Below are positions 1 through 6,408 of a stretch of DNA of 7,027 nucleotides, one piece after another; position 1 is the first letter of the stretch, and each line of letters starts with the position of its first letter. The translations under genes were made by a program, and so were the position numbers. Under the pieces are notes generated by a model that was not told where the DNA came from, did not search any database, and was given only the letters and a program-made list of their open reading frames with translations. Origin of the DNA: Gemmatimonadota bacterium. GTDB taxonomy: Bacteria > Gemmatimonadota > Gemmatimonadetes > Longimicrobiales > Gaopeijiaceae. Location: positions 1 to 7,027 of the forward strand of contig JAUXEE010000103.1 in assembly GCA_030618065.1 (NCBI GenBank). Direction: 5' to 3'.

Positions 1-5
1 AAGCC

Positions 6-914
6 ATGTCTCCCGAGAAGCGGGCCGAAGAGGAGTTGATGGAGGAAGCCATGAAGCCCATAGAGTCATCCCGCCCCGCATCCGCCTCCTCGGAGACCGG
101 TACGCGGCGGGACAGGCGGGCTCGGATCCTGGTCATCGATGACGATCCGGACACCCGGCGTCTGCTGACGAATCAGTTGGAGGAGCTGCGGTTCGATGTG
201 GTCACCGCGGCCTCGGCCGAGACCGGGCTTCAATCGGCGAGGGACCAGAGACCCGACCTGATCACCCTGGATCTCATCATGCCTGAAATGACGGGATGGG
301 AGGCCTTGAGGGAATTCAAGGAAGCGCCAGACCTCCAGGACATCCCCGTGGTCGTCGTCTCGGTGGTGGCAGGAGAGCAGGATCGGGGCAGTCTTTTCGG
401 AGCGGTGGACCTTCTCACCAAACCCGTCGACCACGATGAGTTGCTGAGGGTCCTTCGACGGAACCTCCTGGAGCCTCGGGGACGGAGAGTCCTTGTGGTG
501 GAGGATGATCCAGGTACCCAAGAGCTGTTCAAGAGCCAGCTGGAAGGAGCCGGGCTCCAGGTGACGGTAGCCGGGAACGGGGAAGAAGCCGAGACTGCCC
601 TGGATGGATTCACCCCCGACATCATCCTGTTGGATCTGGTGATGCCGGTCATGGACGGCACCGCCTTCTTGCAGCGGCTGCGCAAGGACCCGGCCCGTGT
701 CGAGATTCCCGTAATTATCTGCACCGGGAAGGAGCTCTCGTCTGCTGAGCGGAAGAGGCTTAAGGCTCAAGCTGCGGAGATCCTGGCAAAAGGGAGCGAC
801 TTCGAGGCCGACCTGATGGCGGTTTTGGCCAGCTTCTTCCCCCTGGATATAAGGCTTCCTCCATCACCTCCCCCTCAAAGGGGCTCGGGTCAGGGGGCAC
901 CTGGTGAGTCCTGA
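6..914 (+). CDS. Tandem two-receiver (REC-REC) protein, probably the C-terminal part of a hybrid histidine kinase cut by the left edge
   Basis: Two phosphoacceptor receiver domains follow a charged, Ser/Ala-rich linker (residues 1-38, numbered from the ATG at position 6). REC1 (about 39-153) has acidic residues D45-D47, phosphoacceptor D89, S119 and K139-P140. REC2 (about 160-277) has E166/D167/D168, phosphoacceptor D210, T240 and K262, but K262 is followed by Gly and not the usual Pro. A Pro/Gly-rich tail ends the protein. This REC pair, with the second ending in a TxKxLxxxxRxxL...KG pattern, is familiar from the C-termini of large hybrid sensor kinases. The frame is open back to base 3, so the kinase part may lie outside the window. 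Alternatively it is a free-standing regulator: the ATG at 51 has a good Shine-Dalgarno. The stop overlaps the next gene by 11 nt, which implies co-translation. No DNA-binding or enzymatic output domain is present, so its role is presumably phosphotransfer. The domain call is firm; the 5' end is not. Confidence 0.86.
   Translation: MSPEKRAEEELMEEAMKPIESSRPASASSETGTRRDRRARILVIDDDPDTRRLLTNQLEELRFDVVTAASAETGLQSARDQRPDLITLDLIMPEMTGWEALREFKEAPDLQDIPVVVVSVVAGEQDRGSLFGAVDLLTKPVDHDELLRVLRRNLLEPRGRRVLVVEDDPGTQELFKSQLEGAGLQVTVAGNGEEAETALDGFTPDIILLDLVMPVMDGTAFLQRLRKDPARVEIPVIICTGKELSSAERKRLKAQAAEILAKGSDFEADLMAVLASFFPLDIRLPPSPPPQRGSGQGAPGES
41..53 (+). promoter_or_regulatory. Possible ribosome binding site and internal ATG start for the tandem-REC gene
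   Basis: GGAGG at 41-45 sits 5 nt before an in-frame ATG at 51, which is better spacing than any other candidate visible at the left edge. A weaker AGGAG (31-35) precedes the ATG at 39. In frame 1 an upstream reading frame would stop at 37-39, overlapping that ATG as TGATG. If the gene is free-standing, its start is most likely 51. If it is the tail of a hybrid kinase, these matches are chance, because the Glu-rich codons here (GAG, GAA) readily mimic Shine-Dalgarno sites. Confidence 0.35.
865..906 (+). promoter_or_regulatory. Potential hairpin sequestering the Shine-Dalgarno and GTG start of the REC-GGDEF-REC gene
   Basis: The Shine-Dalgarno for the downstream gene is AGGGGG at 892-897, 6 nt before the GTG at 904. 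CCCCCT at 870-875 is its exact complement, and CACC at 865-868 pairs with GGTG at 903-906, which contains the start codon. The result is a stem of 6 + 4 bp with a 1 x 5 internal loop and a 16-nt loop. A competing small hairpin, CCCCT/AGGGG (871-875 with 879-883), would free the Shine-Dalgarno. All of this lies in the proline-rich tail of the preceding gene, so ribosomes translating that gene would open it. The pairing is read directly from the sequence; a coupling role is inferred. Confidence 0.4.
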
Positions 915-2427
915 CCGAAGGCTCAGGGCTCCGGAGTTGCTCCGGCCTCGATTGGAGGTCTTGGGGAGCGGGCTCCGACGGCTCAGAGAAGGGGATGAGG
1001 AAGGGATCGGGACCATCAGACGCATGGGGAGAATCTTCCTCAATTGGTCCATCGGGGAGGGGTTGGAGGAGATTGAGAAGGCCGCTTTCGGGGTGGTGCG
1101 GGCAAAGGATCCGAAGCTCATCGAGACGGGAGAGGTTCTGCAACTGCTTCTGGAGAAGGTCGTCTCCGGGCTGGATCCGTCGGACTCGGAGCGGTTCGTG
1201 GTGGTGGCAGTGGAAGAGAATCCCGACGACGCGGCTCTCCTGGAGCTGGCCCTGACTTCCACCGACCGGACGGTTCACATCGTCCCGACGGGAGCCGAGG
1301 CCGAAGAGATTTTGAGCTCGGAAGAGGTGGCCCTCCTGGTTCTGGACCTCGTGCTCCCCGATATCGATGGACGCACCCTACTTTCCCAAATCAGGATTCT
1401 GGACCGATACAAGGATCTGGCCATTTTCGTCGTGAGTGGGAAGGGAAGCCCGGAGGTGAAAGCCGAGTGCCTCGCCCTGGGAGCCGACGCCTTCTTCGAG
1501 AAGCCCGTCAACCCCACGGCGATCGCGGCCGCTGCCAGCTCCAGTCTCCATAGGAGAACTACAGGGAGGTTCAGTGCCCAAACCGATTCCCTGACCCTCC
1601 TCCTCAACCGGACCGCCATACGCGATCTCTGGGGTCGGTGGACTTTCCCTGATCCGAGCTCCCTTGGAATCATCGGGTTGGACCGATTCCATGCCCTGGA
1701 AGAACGGTTTGACCATGAGATAGTCGATAGCGTCATCGCTTCCGTAGGAGCCCTCCTCCGGGATTCGGTCCCCAGGGGATGCGTTTCCGCCAGGTGGGAG
1801 GAATCCGACTTCCTCATTCTCTGTCCCGGCCTGGACCGGAGATCCGCCGTGGGCCTCCTCGAGAAGATCGTGGCCGGGGCGCGCAGCCTGGATCAGGAAG
1901 ATCAAAAAGGGGAGACCTTTCGGATCACGGCCTCCGGAGGGGTCGTGGAGATCTTGTCCGGGTCGACCTTCAACGACGCTGTGGAGAAGGCCTACGCCCT
2001 GTTGGAGGAAGCCGTGGAGGCCGGCGGGAACACTCTCGCGGAGAGTGCGGGCCCTGAGGAAGCCATTACCATCCTGGTGGCCGAGGACGACCCTATCTCC
2101 GCTGGGATTCTCTTGCACCGGTTGGAGAAAGAAGGGTTCAAGGTCCTTCACTACCCCGATGGAACCCAAGCCCTGGAGGGAGCTCTCTCCAACAGGATCG
2201 AGTTGGCGATCCTGGATGTGAAGATGCCGGGGATGGATGGGTTCGAGTTGTTGGAGAGGCTTCGGAAGGTCCCGGCCTATTATGAACTTCCCATCATGAT
2301 GCTTACCTCCATGGGCCGAGAGGAAGACATCGTGAGGGGATTTGATCTGGGAGCTGACGACTACATGGTAAAACCGTTTTCCCCGGTGGAGGTCCTCGCC
2401 CGAGTTCGCAGGCTCTTGAGCCGTTAG
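904..2427 (+). CDS. Response regulator: Hpt-like helical N-terminus, REC, degenerate GGDEF, REC
   Basis: This is a 507-residue cytoplasmic signalling protein. Residues 1-95 are helical and resemble an Hpt module but contain no histidine. REC1 (about 98-216) has E104/E105 in the acidic pocket, phosphoacceptor D148, S178 and K200-P201. The GGDEF-like domain (about 225-380) keeps the entry motif TDxLTxLLNR (227-236). However, the signature reads EESDF (299-303), the metal-site DxD reads GLD (258-260), the nucleotide-site Lys and Asn are replaced (H263, E266), and no RxxD inhibitory site precedes the signature. Diguanylate cyclase activity is therefore unlikely. REC2 (about 388-507) is canonical: E394/D395, D438, T468 and K490-P491. 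The GTG start at 904 is chosen for its Shine-Dalgarno (892-897) and its 11-nt overlap with the upstream gene; ATG at 1024 is an alternative that would remove half of the helical region. Probable role: phosphorylation-driven conformational switch or scaffold receiving phosphate from the kinase encoded upstream. Confidence 0.9.
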   Translation: MSPDRRLRAPELLRPRLEVLGSGLRRLREGDEEGIGTIRRMGRIFLNWSIGEGLEEIEKAAFGVVRAKDPKLIETGEVLQLLLEKVVSGLDPSDSERFVVVAVEENPDDAALLELALTSTDRTVHIVPTGAEAEEILSSEEVALLVLDLVLPDIDGRTLLSQIRILDRYKDLAIFVVSGKGSPEVKAECLALGADAFFEKPVNPTAIAAAASSSLHRRTTGRFSAQTDSLTLLLNRTAIRDLWGRWTFPDPSSLGIIGLDRFHALEERFDHEIVDSVIASVGALLRDSVPRGCVSARWEESDFLILCPGLDRRSAVGLLEKIVAGARSLDQEDQKGETFRITASGGVVEILSGSTFNDAVEKAYALLEEAVEAGGNTLAESAGPEEAITILVAEDDPISAGILLHRLEKEGFKVLHYPDGTQALEGALSNRIELAILDVKMPGMDGFELLERLRKVPAYYELPIMMLTSMGREEDIVRGFDLGADDYMVKPFSPVEVLARVRRLLSR

Positions 2428-2442
2428 GAGCGTATCCGCCCG

Positions 2443-3516
2443 ATGGAACGCTTCCTGGGGAGCATGAACGTCATTCTCTCGGACCAGTTTCTCTGGATCC
2501 TGGGCCTCATGATCCTGGTCCTCCTGGGCTTGGCCCTCTTCTTCGCCGCCTTCACCTTCCTCCTCAGGCTGAGAACCGAAAAGGAGGCTCGGATTTGGGC
2601 CGGGTTGAAGGAAAGCTGGGAGCCCACCCTTCTCGAGGCCCTCACCGATCCGAGCCGCTTGAACGCCTTGTGGAGGAAAGTGGGGGAGAAGGACCACCTT
2701 CATTTTCTCGAGTTCCTCCTTCGCTACGCCCAGAGGTTGGGGGGCACCGAACGAGACACTCTGCGAAAGGCCGCGGAACCATATCTTCCTGAGATTCTCC
2801 CTCTCCTGAAGCACCGGCGCATCGGAACTCGGGCAAGAGGCGTCCAAACTCTGGGAACCCTGGGCTTGCCCGGATTCGCCGATGAGATCAGGGACGCCAT
2901 CAACGATCCGTCACCCTTCGTGGCCGCCATCGCCGCCCGACTTCTGGCTCATGAGGTCGGGGCCGAAGTGGCTTCCGATCTCTGCCTGAGCCTGGCCCGA
3001 TTCGACAAGTTTCGGATCTGGTATCTCGTAGACATGGTGGCCGCCATGGGTCCCGATGCCAGTCCAGCCATCAGGGAGACGCTGGAGGACCCCGAAATGC
3101 CGGTTCGGACCCGGGCGGTGGCGGCCCACGCTCTCTCTGTTCTGCGGGACCTGGCCTCCGCCGATCCGGCTGCGAGGCTCACCTTAAAAGAGACGGACCC
3201 GGAATTCCTGGCTGCCCTTCTCCGGCTCCTTTCCCAGGTCGGGACTCCCAAACATGCCCCTGCAGCTCGGGCCCATCTGGATTCCGAGGAATTTTTCGTA
3301 CGGTCTGCCGCCACCCGAACCCTCGCTGAACTAGGGAACGAGGATGACCTTCCCTTCCTGGTGGAGAGGCTCAGTGATCCTTCCACCTGGGTGAAGATGG
3401 CCGCGGCGCGGGGCGTCTATCGCCTGGGAGGGAAGGCTACCCACGCCGCTCTCACCCAGGAAGACCCGGCCAACCCATTTTTCCGCCAGGTCTTGGCTGA
3501 GGAGGCCGGGAAATGA
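2443..3516 (+). CDS. Membrane-anchored HEAT-repeat protein
   Basis: A 357-residue protein with one hydrophobic segment near the N-terminus (about 16-42), followed by the basic stretch RLR at 42-44. This suggests a signal anchor with the rest cytoplasmic by the positive-inside rule. Residues about 105-340 form helical repeats of HEAT / PBS-lyase type. The clearest are 221-235 and 286-329, the latter with the VRxxAxxxLaeLG..dlpfLverLsDps pattern and its second helix. HEAT solenoids bind proteins and have no catalytic residues. The 3' end overlaps the glycosyltransferase start by 4 nt (ATGA), so this protein probably scaffolds or regulates that membrane enzyme, perhaps linking it to the receiver proteins encoded upstream. 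The start is uncertain: ATG 2443 has AGGAG 12 nt upstream (2426-2430), rather far, and ATG 2464 has GGGGAG only 1 nt away. Both leave the membrane segment intact. HEAT assignment is secure; function is inferred from context. Confidence 0.85.
   Translation: MERFLGSMNVILSDQFLWILGLMILVLLGLALFFAAFTFLLRLRTEKEARIWAGLKESWEPTLLEALTDPSRLNALWRKVGEKDHLHFLEFLLRYAQRLGGTERDTLRKAAEPYLPEILPLLKHRRIGTRARGVQTLGTLGLPGFADEIRDAINDPSPFVAAIAARLLAHEVGAEVASDLCLSLARFDKFRIWYLVDMVAAMGPDASPAIRETLEDPEMPVRTRAVAAHALSVLRDLASADPAARLTLKETDPEFLAALLRLLSQVGTPKHAPAARAHLDSEEFFVRSAATRTLAELGNEDDLPFLVERLSDPSTWVKMAAARGVYRLGGKATHAALTQEDPANPFFRQVLAEEAGK
3501..3516 (+). promoter_or_regulatory. Translational coupling site: GGAGG plus ATGA stop/start overlap
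   Basis: GGAGG at 3501-3505 lies 7 nt before the ATG at 3513. That ATG overlaps the HEAT gene's TGA (3514-3516) as ATGA. The optimal spacing fixes the glycosyltransferase start and implies the two proteins are made in matched amounts, as expected for partners in one complex. Confidence 0.75.
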
Positions 3517-4916
3517 CGGAGCTTTTCTGGGGGTTCGTATTCTTCTTCAATGGGCTGGTGATCCTCTATTTCCTGGTCTTGAACGGCTTCTACCTGGGCA
3601 CGAGCGCCTTCGCCTTCGGGGCCCTTCGGCGGTACGCTCTCCGCCTCAAGACTCTGGACCTGGAGAGGTTCATGAGAACCGGTGGAGCCCCTCCCATCAC
3701 ACTCATAAGTCCCGCTTTCAACGAAGAAGCCACCATGGAGGAGGCGGTCCGGTCCCTTCTCTCCCTCAACTACCCGGATTATGAGGTCCTGGTCTGTAAC
3801 GACGGATCAACCGACAAGACCTTGGAGGTGATGACCGAGGCGTTCAATCTGGAGCCGGTGGACAGAGTCCCCATGGGAGACATTCCCACCGCCACGGTGC
3901 GAGGAGTCTATCGAAGCCGGCGGTACCCGAACCTCTGGATGATCGATAAGGAGAACGGGGGTAAGGCCGACGCTCTGAACGCCGGGATCAACCTCTGCCG
4001 CTCGGCCCTCTTCTGTGCCATGGACGCCGACACCATCCTTGAACGGGACTCCCTCCTCAGGATCGTTCGACCCTTCCTGGAGGATTCGAGCACGGTCGCT
4101 GCCGGGGGGATCATTCGGGTCGCCAACGGGTGCAGGATCCGCAAGGGCATCGTGGAAGAGGTCGGGCTGCCCAGGAACTTCCTGGCGCGGTTTCAGGTCC
4201 TGGACTACCTCAGGGCCTTCCTTTCCGGGCGAATGGGTTGGGATGCACTGGACTCCACCCTGATCGTGTCCGGTGCCTTCGGGGTTTTCGACCGGTCGCT
4301 GGTGGTGAAGGTCGGTGGGTATTCCACCGACACCGTGGGTGAGGACATGGAGCTGGTGGTGAGGCTTCATCGGCATTGCAGGGAAACCCGAACCCCGTAC
4401 AAGATCGGTTTCGTTCCCGACCCGGTGGCCTGGACAGAGTGTCCGGAGACAATAAAAGTCCTGGGCCGGCAACGTGACCGTTGGCAAAGAGGGCTAATGG
4501 AGTCCCTGTTGAAGCACCGGGTCATGCTCCTGAACCCCAGGTATGGACGACTGGGTCTACTGGCCTATCCATATTTCTTCTTCCTGGAGATGATCGGGCC
4601 CATGGTGGAGGGGCTGGGATACCTCTCCTTCCTATTGACTCTCCTGGCAGGGAAGGCCTCCCTTCCTTATGTGATCGCCTTCTTGTCGGTAGCCCTCGCC
4701 CTGGGGATCGTTCTCTCGATTTCCGCAGTGTGCCTGGAGGAGTTGGCCTTCCGGCGCTACCCAACAAAGAAGGACCTGATTCTCCTCTTCCTCATTGCGG
4801 CCTTGGAGAACCTGGGATATCGACAGCTGAACACCTACTGGCGGGTGAGGGGCACGATCTCTGGGCTGAGGGGGAAGGGTGGGTGGGGAGTCATGACCCG
4901 AAAGGGATTCGGGTAA
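3513..4916 (+). CDS. Membrane family 2 glycosyltransferase, processive polysaccharide-synthase type (PgaC/IcaA-like)
   Basis: A 467-residue inner-membrane enzyme expected to transfer sugar from a nucleotide-sugar (such as UDP-GlcNAc) onto a growing beta-linked polysaccharide. A hydrophobic N-terminal segment (about 4-24, possibly extending to 38) precedes a GT-A domain (about 60-330). Motifs in order: NDGSTD with D97; KENGGKADALNAG (146-158); DAD at 171-173 (UDP/metal binding); GED at 276-278 (catalytic base region); and QRDRW at 320-324, the QxxRW motif of processive synthases. Several membrane segments follow (about 347-379, 383-408, 420-437). The tail ends in the WRVRGT...LRGKxGWG pattern common in PgaC-type enzymes. 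It resembles poly-beta-1,6-GlcNAc and hyaluronan synthases more than BcsA: there is no PilZ domain, so direct c-di-GMP control of the BcsA kind is not expected. The polymer cannot be read from sequence. No export or deacetylase gene is visible downstream; partners may lie to the left of the window. It shares an operon with the HEAT and receiver proteins. Confidence 0.9.
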   Translation: MTELFWGFVFFFNGLVILYFLVLNGFYLGTSAFAFGALRRYALRLKTLDLERFMRTGGAPPITLISPAFNEEATMEEAVRSLLSLNYPDYEVLVCNDGSTDKTLEVMTEAFNLEPVDRVPMGDIPTATVRGVYRSRRYPNLWMIDKENGGKADALNAGINLCRSALFCAMDADTILERDSLLRIVRPFLEDSSTVAAGGIIRVANGCRIRKGIVEEVGLPRNFLARFQVLDYLRAFLSGRMGWDALDSTLIVSGAFGVFDRSLVVKVGGYSTDTVGEDMELVVRLHRHCRETRTPYKIGFVPDPVAWTECPETIKVLGRQRDRWQRGLMESLLKHRVMLLNPRYGRLGLLAYPYFFFLEMIGPMVEGLGYLSFLLTLLAGKASLPYVIAFLSVALALGIVLSISAVCLEELAFRRYPTKKDLILLFLIAALENLGYRQLNTYWRVRGTISGLRGKGGWGVMTRKGFG

Positions 4917-4929
4917 GGTTGAGGTAACC

Positions 4930-6306
4930 ATGCCATATTTCCGTCACCGGTCCCATCTTCCCTTCTCTCCTGAGGAGATTTTCGCCTGGCATATGCGCCC
5001 AGGCGCCTTCGAGCGGCTTCTGCCCCCCTGGGTCCGGGTCCGGGTCTTGGAGATGGAAGGCGGAATTCATGATGGAGGCAAAGTCCTCCTCGCCATCAAG
5101 CAGGGGCCCACCGAAGTGAAATGGGAAATCCGACACGCGGCCTTTGAGGAGGATCGGCTCTTCCGGGATGAACAAGTGTCGGGACCCTTCGAAAAGTGGG
5201 TCCACTCCCACCGCTTCATTCCTGCAGATGAGGGAGGCTGTTTCCTGGAGGACGAGATAGAGTGGGCTGCTCCTTTGGGATCTGCCGGGCGCCTCTTTGC
5301 CGAGGGATTCATCGAGAGGGAGATGGACCGGCTCTTTTCTTTTCGCCACGCCCGCCTTCGAAACGACCTGACTCTCCACAGCAGGTATGGGGGACCCCGC
5401 CTGACCGTGGCCCTTACCGGCGGGTCGGGGTTGATCGGATCAGCCCTGACCGACTTCCTAACCTCGGGAGGGCATACCGTCCTTCCGCTCACTCGGGGCA
5501 GGGGGGAGTCCAGAGGGAAGGAGCCCATCTGGGATCCTCTTGGGGGCTTTCTGGACCCGGCGGTTTTCGAGGGAGTGGACGCGGTGGTCCACCTGGCTGG
5601 GGAGTCCCTGGCGGCTTTCCGTTGGACCGCAGAGAAAAAGGAGAAGATCCTTCAGAGCCGAAGAGAGGGGACGGCCCTCATCGCCCGGACTCTGGCGGGA
5701 ATGGCTCATCCTCCCCCGCTCTTCGTGTCAGCTTCGGCCGTGGGGTACTACGGGGACCGTGGTAACGATGTGATGACCGAGGAGAGTGGGCCCGGAACGG
5801 GGTTCCTGGCCATGGTCTGCCGGGAATGGGAGGGGGCCACCGGGTTGGCCCAGAAAGCTGGGATTCGGGTCGTGAATCTCCGGACGGGATTCGTCATCAG
5901 CCCCCTTGGCCCGGGCCTTGGGAAGATGCTTCCCCCATTCAAGGCAGGGTTGGGCGGGAGGATCGGCTCGGGCCGCCAGTACATGAGCTGGATCGACCTG
6001 GACGACGAGGTGGGTCTCATCCACCACGCTCTGACCCGCCCCGGGGTATCCGGACCCCTCAACGCGACGGCACCGAACCCAGTACCGAACGCCACCTTTA
6101 CCGACACTCTTGGCCGTATTCTGGGGCGCCCCACCCTGGTGCCCCTCCCATCCTTCGCTGTAAAGGGCATGCTGGGAGAGGTGGGAACAGAGCTCCTCTT
6201 GAAGGGAGCCAGGGTGACGCCTAAGAAGGCCGAGGACACGGGGTACGAGTTCCTCTTTCCGAACCTGGAGGATTCTCTCCGGTTTCAGCTTGGGAGGGTG
6301 GGGTAG
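4930..6306 (+). CDS. SRPBCC domain fused to a TIGR01777-family NAD(P)-dependent epimerase-like protein (YfcH type)
   Basis: A 458-residue two-domain protein. Residues 1-150 are an SRPBCC (START-like, ligand-binding helix-grip) domain opening FRHRSHLPFSPEEIFAWH, typical for this fusion. Residues 158-456 are an extended short-chain dehydrogenase fold: dinucleotide-binding TGGSGLIG (163-170), HLAGESL (221-227), SASAVGYYGDRG (267-278), WIDLDDEVGLI (354-364) and the terminal LLLKGARVTPKKAEDTGYEF region (from 422). There is no YxxxK catalytic pair, which is normal for TIGR01777 proteins; their substrate is unknown. The fusion is a recognised architecture in many bacteria, so this is not a new rearrangement. 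GAGG at 4921-4924 lies 5 nt before the ATG. Only 13 nt separate it from the glycosyltransferase gene, so it is probably co-transcribed, although no functional link to polysaccharide synthesis is evident. Its stop codon (6304-6306) overlaps the base of the downstream palindrome by 2 nt. Confidence 0.9.
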   Translation: MPYFRHRSHLPFSPEEIFAWHMRPGAFERLLPPWVRVRVLEMEGGIHDGGKVLLAIKQGPTEVKWEIRHAAFEEDRLFRDEQVSGPFEKWVHSHRFIPADEGGCFLEDEIEWAAPLGSAGRLFAEGFIEREMDRLFSFRHARLRNDLTLHSRYGGPRLTVALTGGSGLIGSALTDFLTSGGHTVLPLTRGRGESRGKEPIWDPLGGFLDPAVFEGVDAVVHLAGESLAAFRWTAEKKEKILQSRREGTALIARTLAGMAHPPPLFVSASAVGYYGDRGNDVMTEESGPGTGFLAMVCREWEGATGLAQKAGIRVVNLRTGFVISPLGPGLGKMLPPFKAGLGGRIGSGRQYMSWIDLDDEVGLIHHALTRPGVSGPLNATAPNPVPNATFTDTLGRILGRPTLVPLPSFAVKGMLGEVGTELLLKGARVTPKKAEDTGYEFLFPNLEDSLRFQLGRVG

Positions 6307-6387
6307 GGGGCCTATGGGGCTCCCCTCGCGAGCTGGCCATTCGCTTCGCTTCTGGAGGCTCGCTACGGGGAGCCCCATAGGCCCCCT
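6305..6387. repeat. 83-bp two-stem palindromic element between convergent genes
   Basis: Bases 6305-6325 and 6367-6387 are perfect 21-bp inverted repeats (left arm AGGGGGCCTATGG..., 17 of 21 positions G or C). Inside, after a 2 x 3 internal loop, GCGAGC (6328-6333) pairs with GCTCGC (6358-6363), leaving a 24-nt apical loop containing the short tandem CGCTT CGCTT. The element fills most of the 102-nt gap between the convergent YfcH-like and trmH genes and would end transcription or protect 3' ends from either side. Neither exit has a T-run, so it is not a canonical intrinsic terminator. The length, perfection and two-tier stem fit REP-like or small palindromic mobile elements, but only one copy lies in this window, so that cannot be tested here. 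Confidence 0.85.
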
Positions 6388-6408
6388 CCTGTGGAGTTCC
6401 TTCGCCCT

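Noticed and set aside
66..770. 234-codon open frame on the - strand opposite the tandem-REC gene
   Set aside because: It mirrors strong receiver-domain coding on the + strand, spans no gene boundary sensibly, and has no recognisable motif.
1378..2847. 489-codon open frame on the - strand across the REC-GGDEF-REC gene and the start of the HEAT gene
   Set aside because: It is antisense to a clear multi-domain protein. The translation is rich in Gln, Gly, Pro and His with no recognisable domain, as expected opposite a GC-rich coding strand with biased third positions.
3513..4916. Cellulose synthase BcsA
   Set aside because: The D, DxD, ED and QxxRW motifs fit processive GT2 enzymes in general, but the length (467 residues), the lack of a PilZ domain and the GWG-containing tail favour PgaC/IcaA-type enzymes.
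5730..5760. Loss of the catalytic YxxxK motif as a sign of decay in the epimerase-like protein
   Set aside because: TIGR01777-family proteins normally have the YYGDRG-type motif here, so this is the family pattern and not a defect.
6305..6387. Canonical rho-independent terminator
   Set aside because: A strong stem is present but no T-run follows it on either strand, so it is annotated as a palindromic element that may still act as a transcription barrier.
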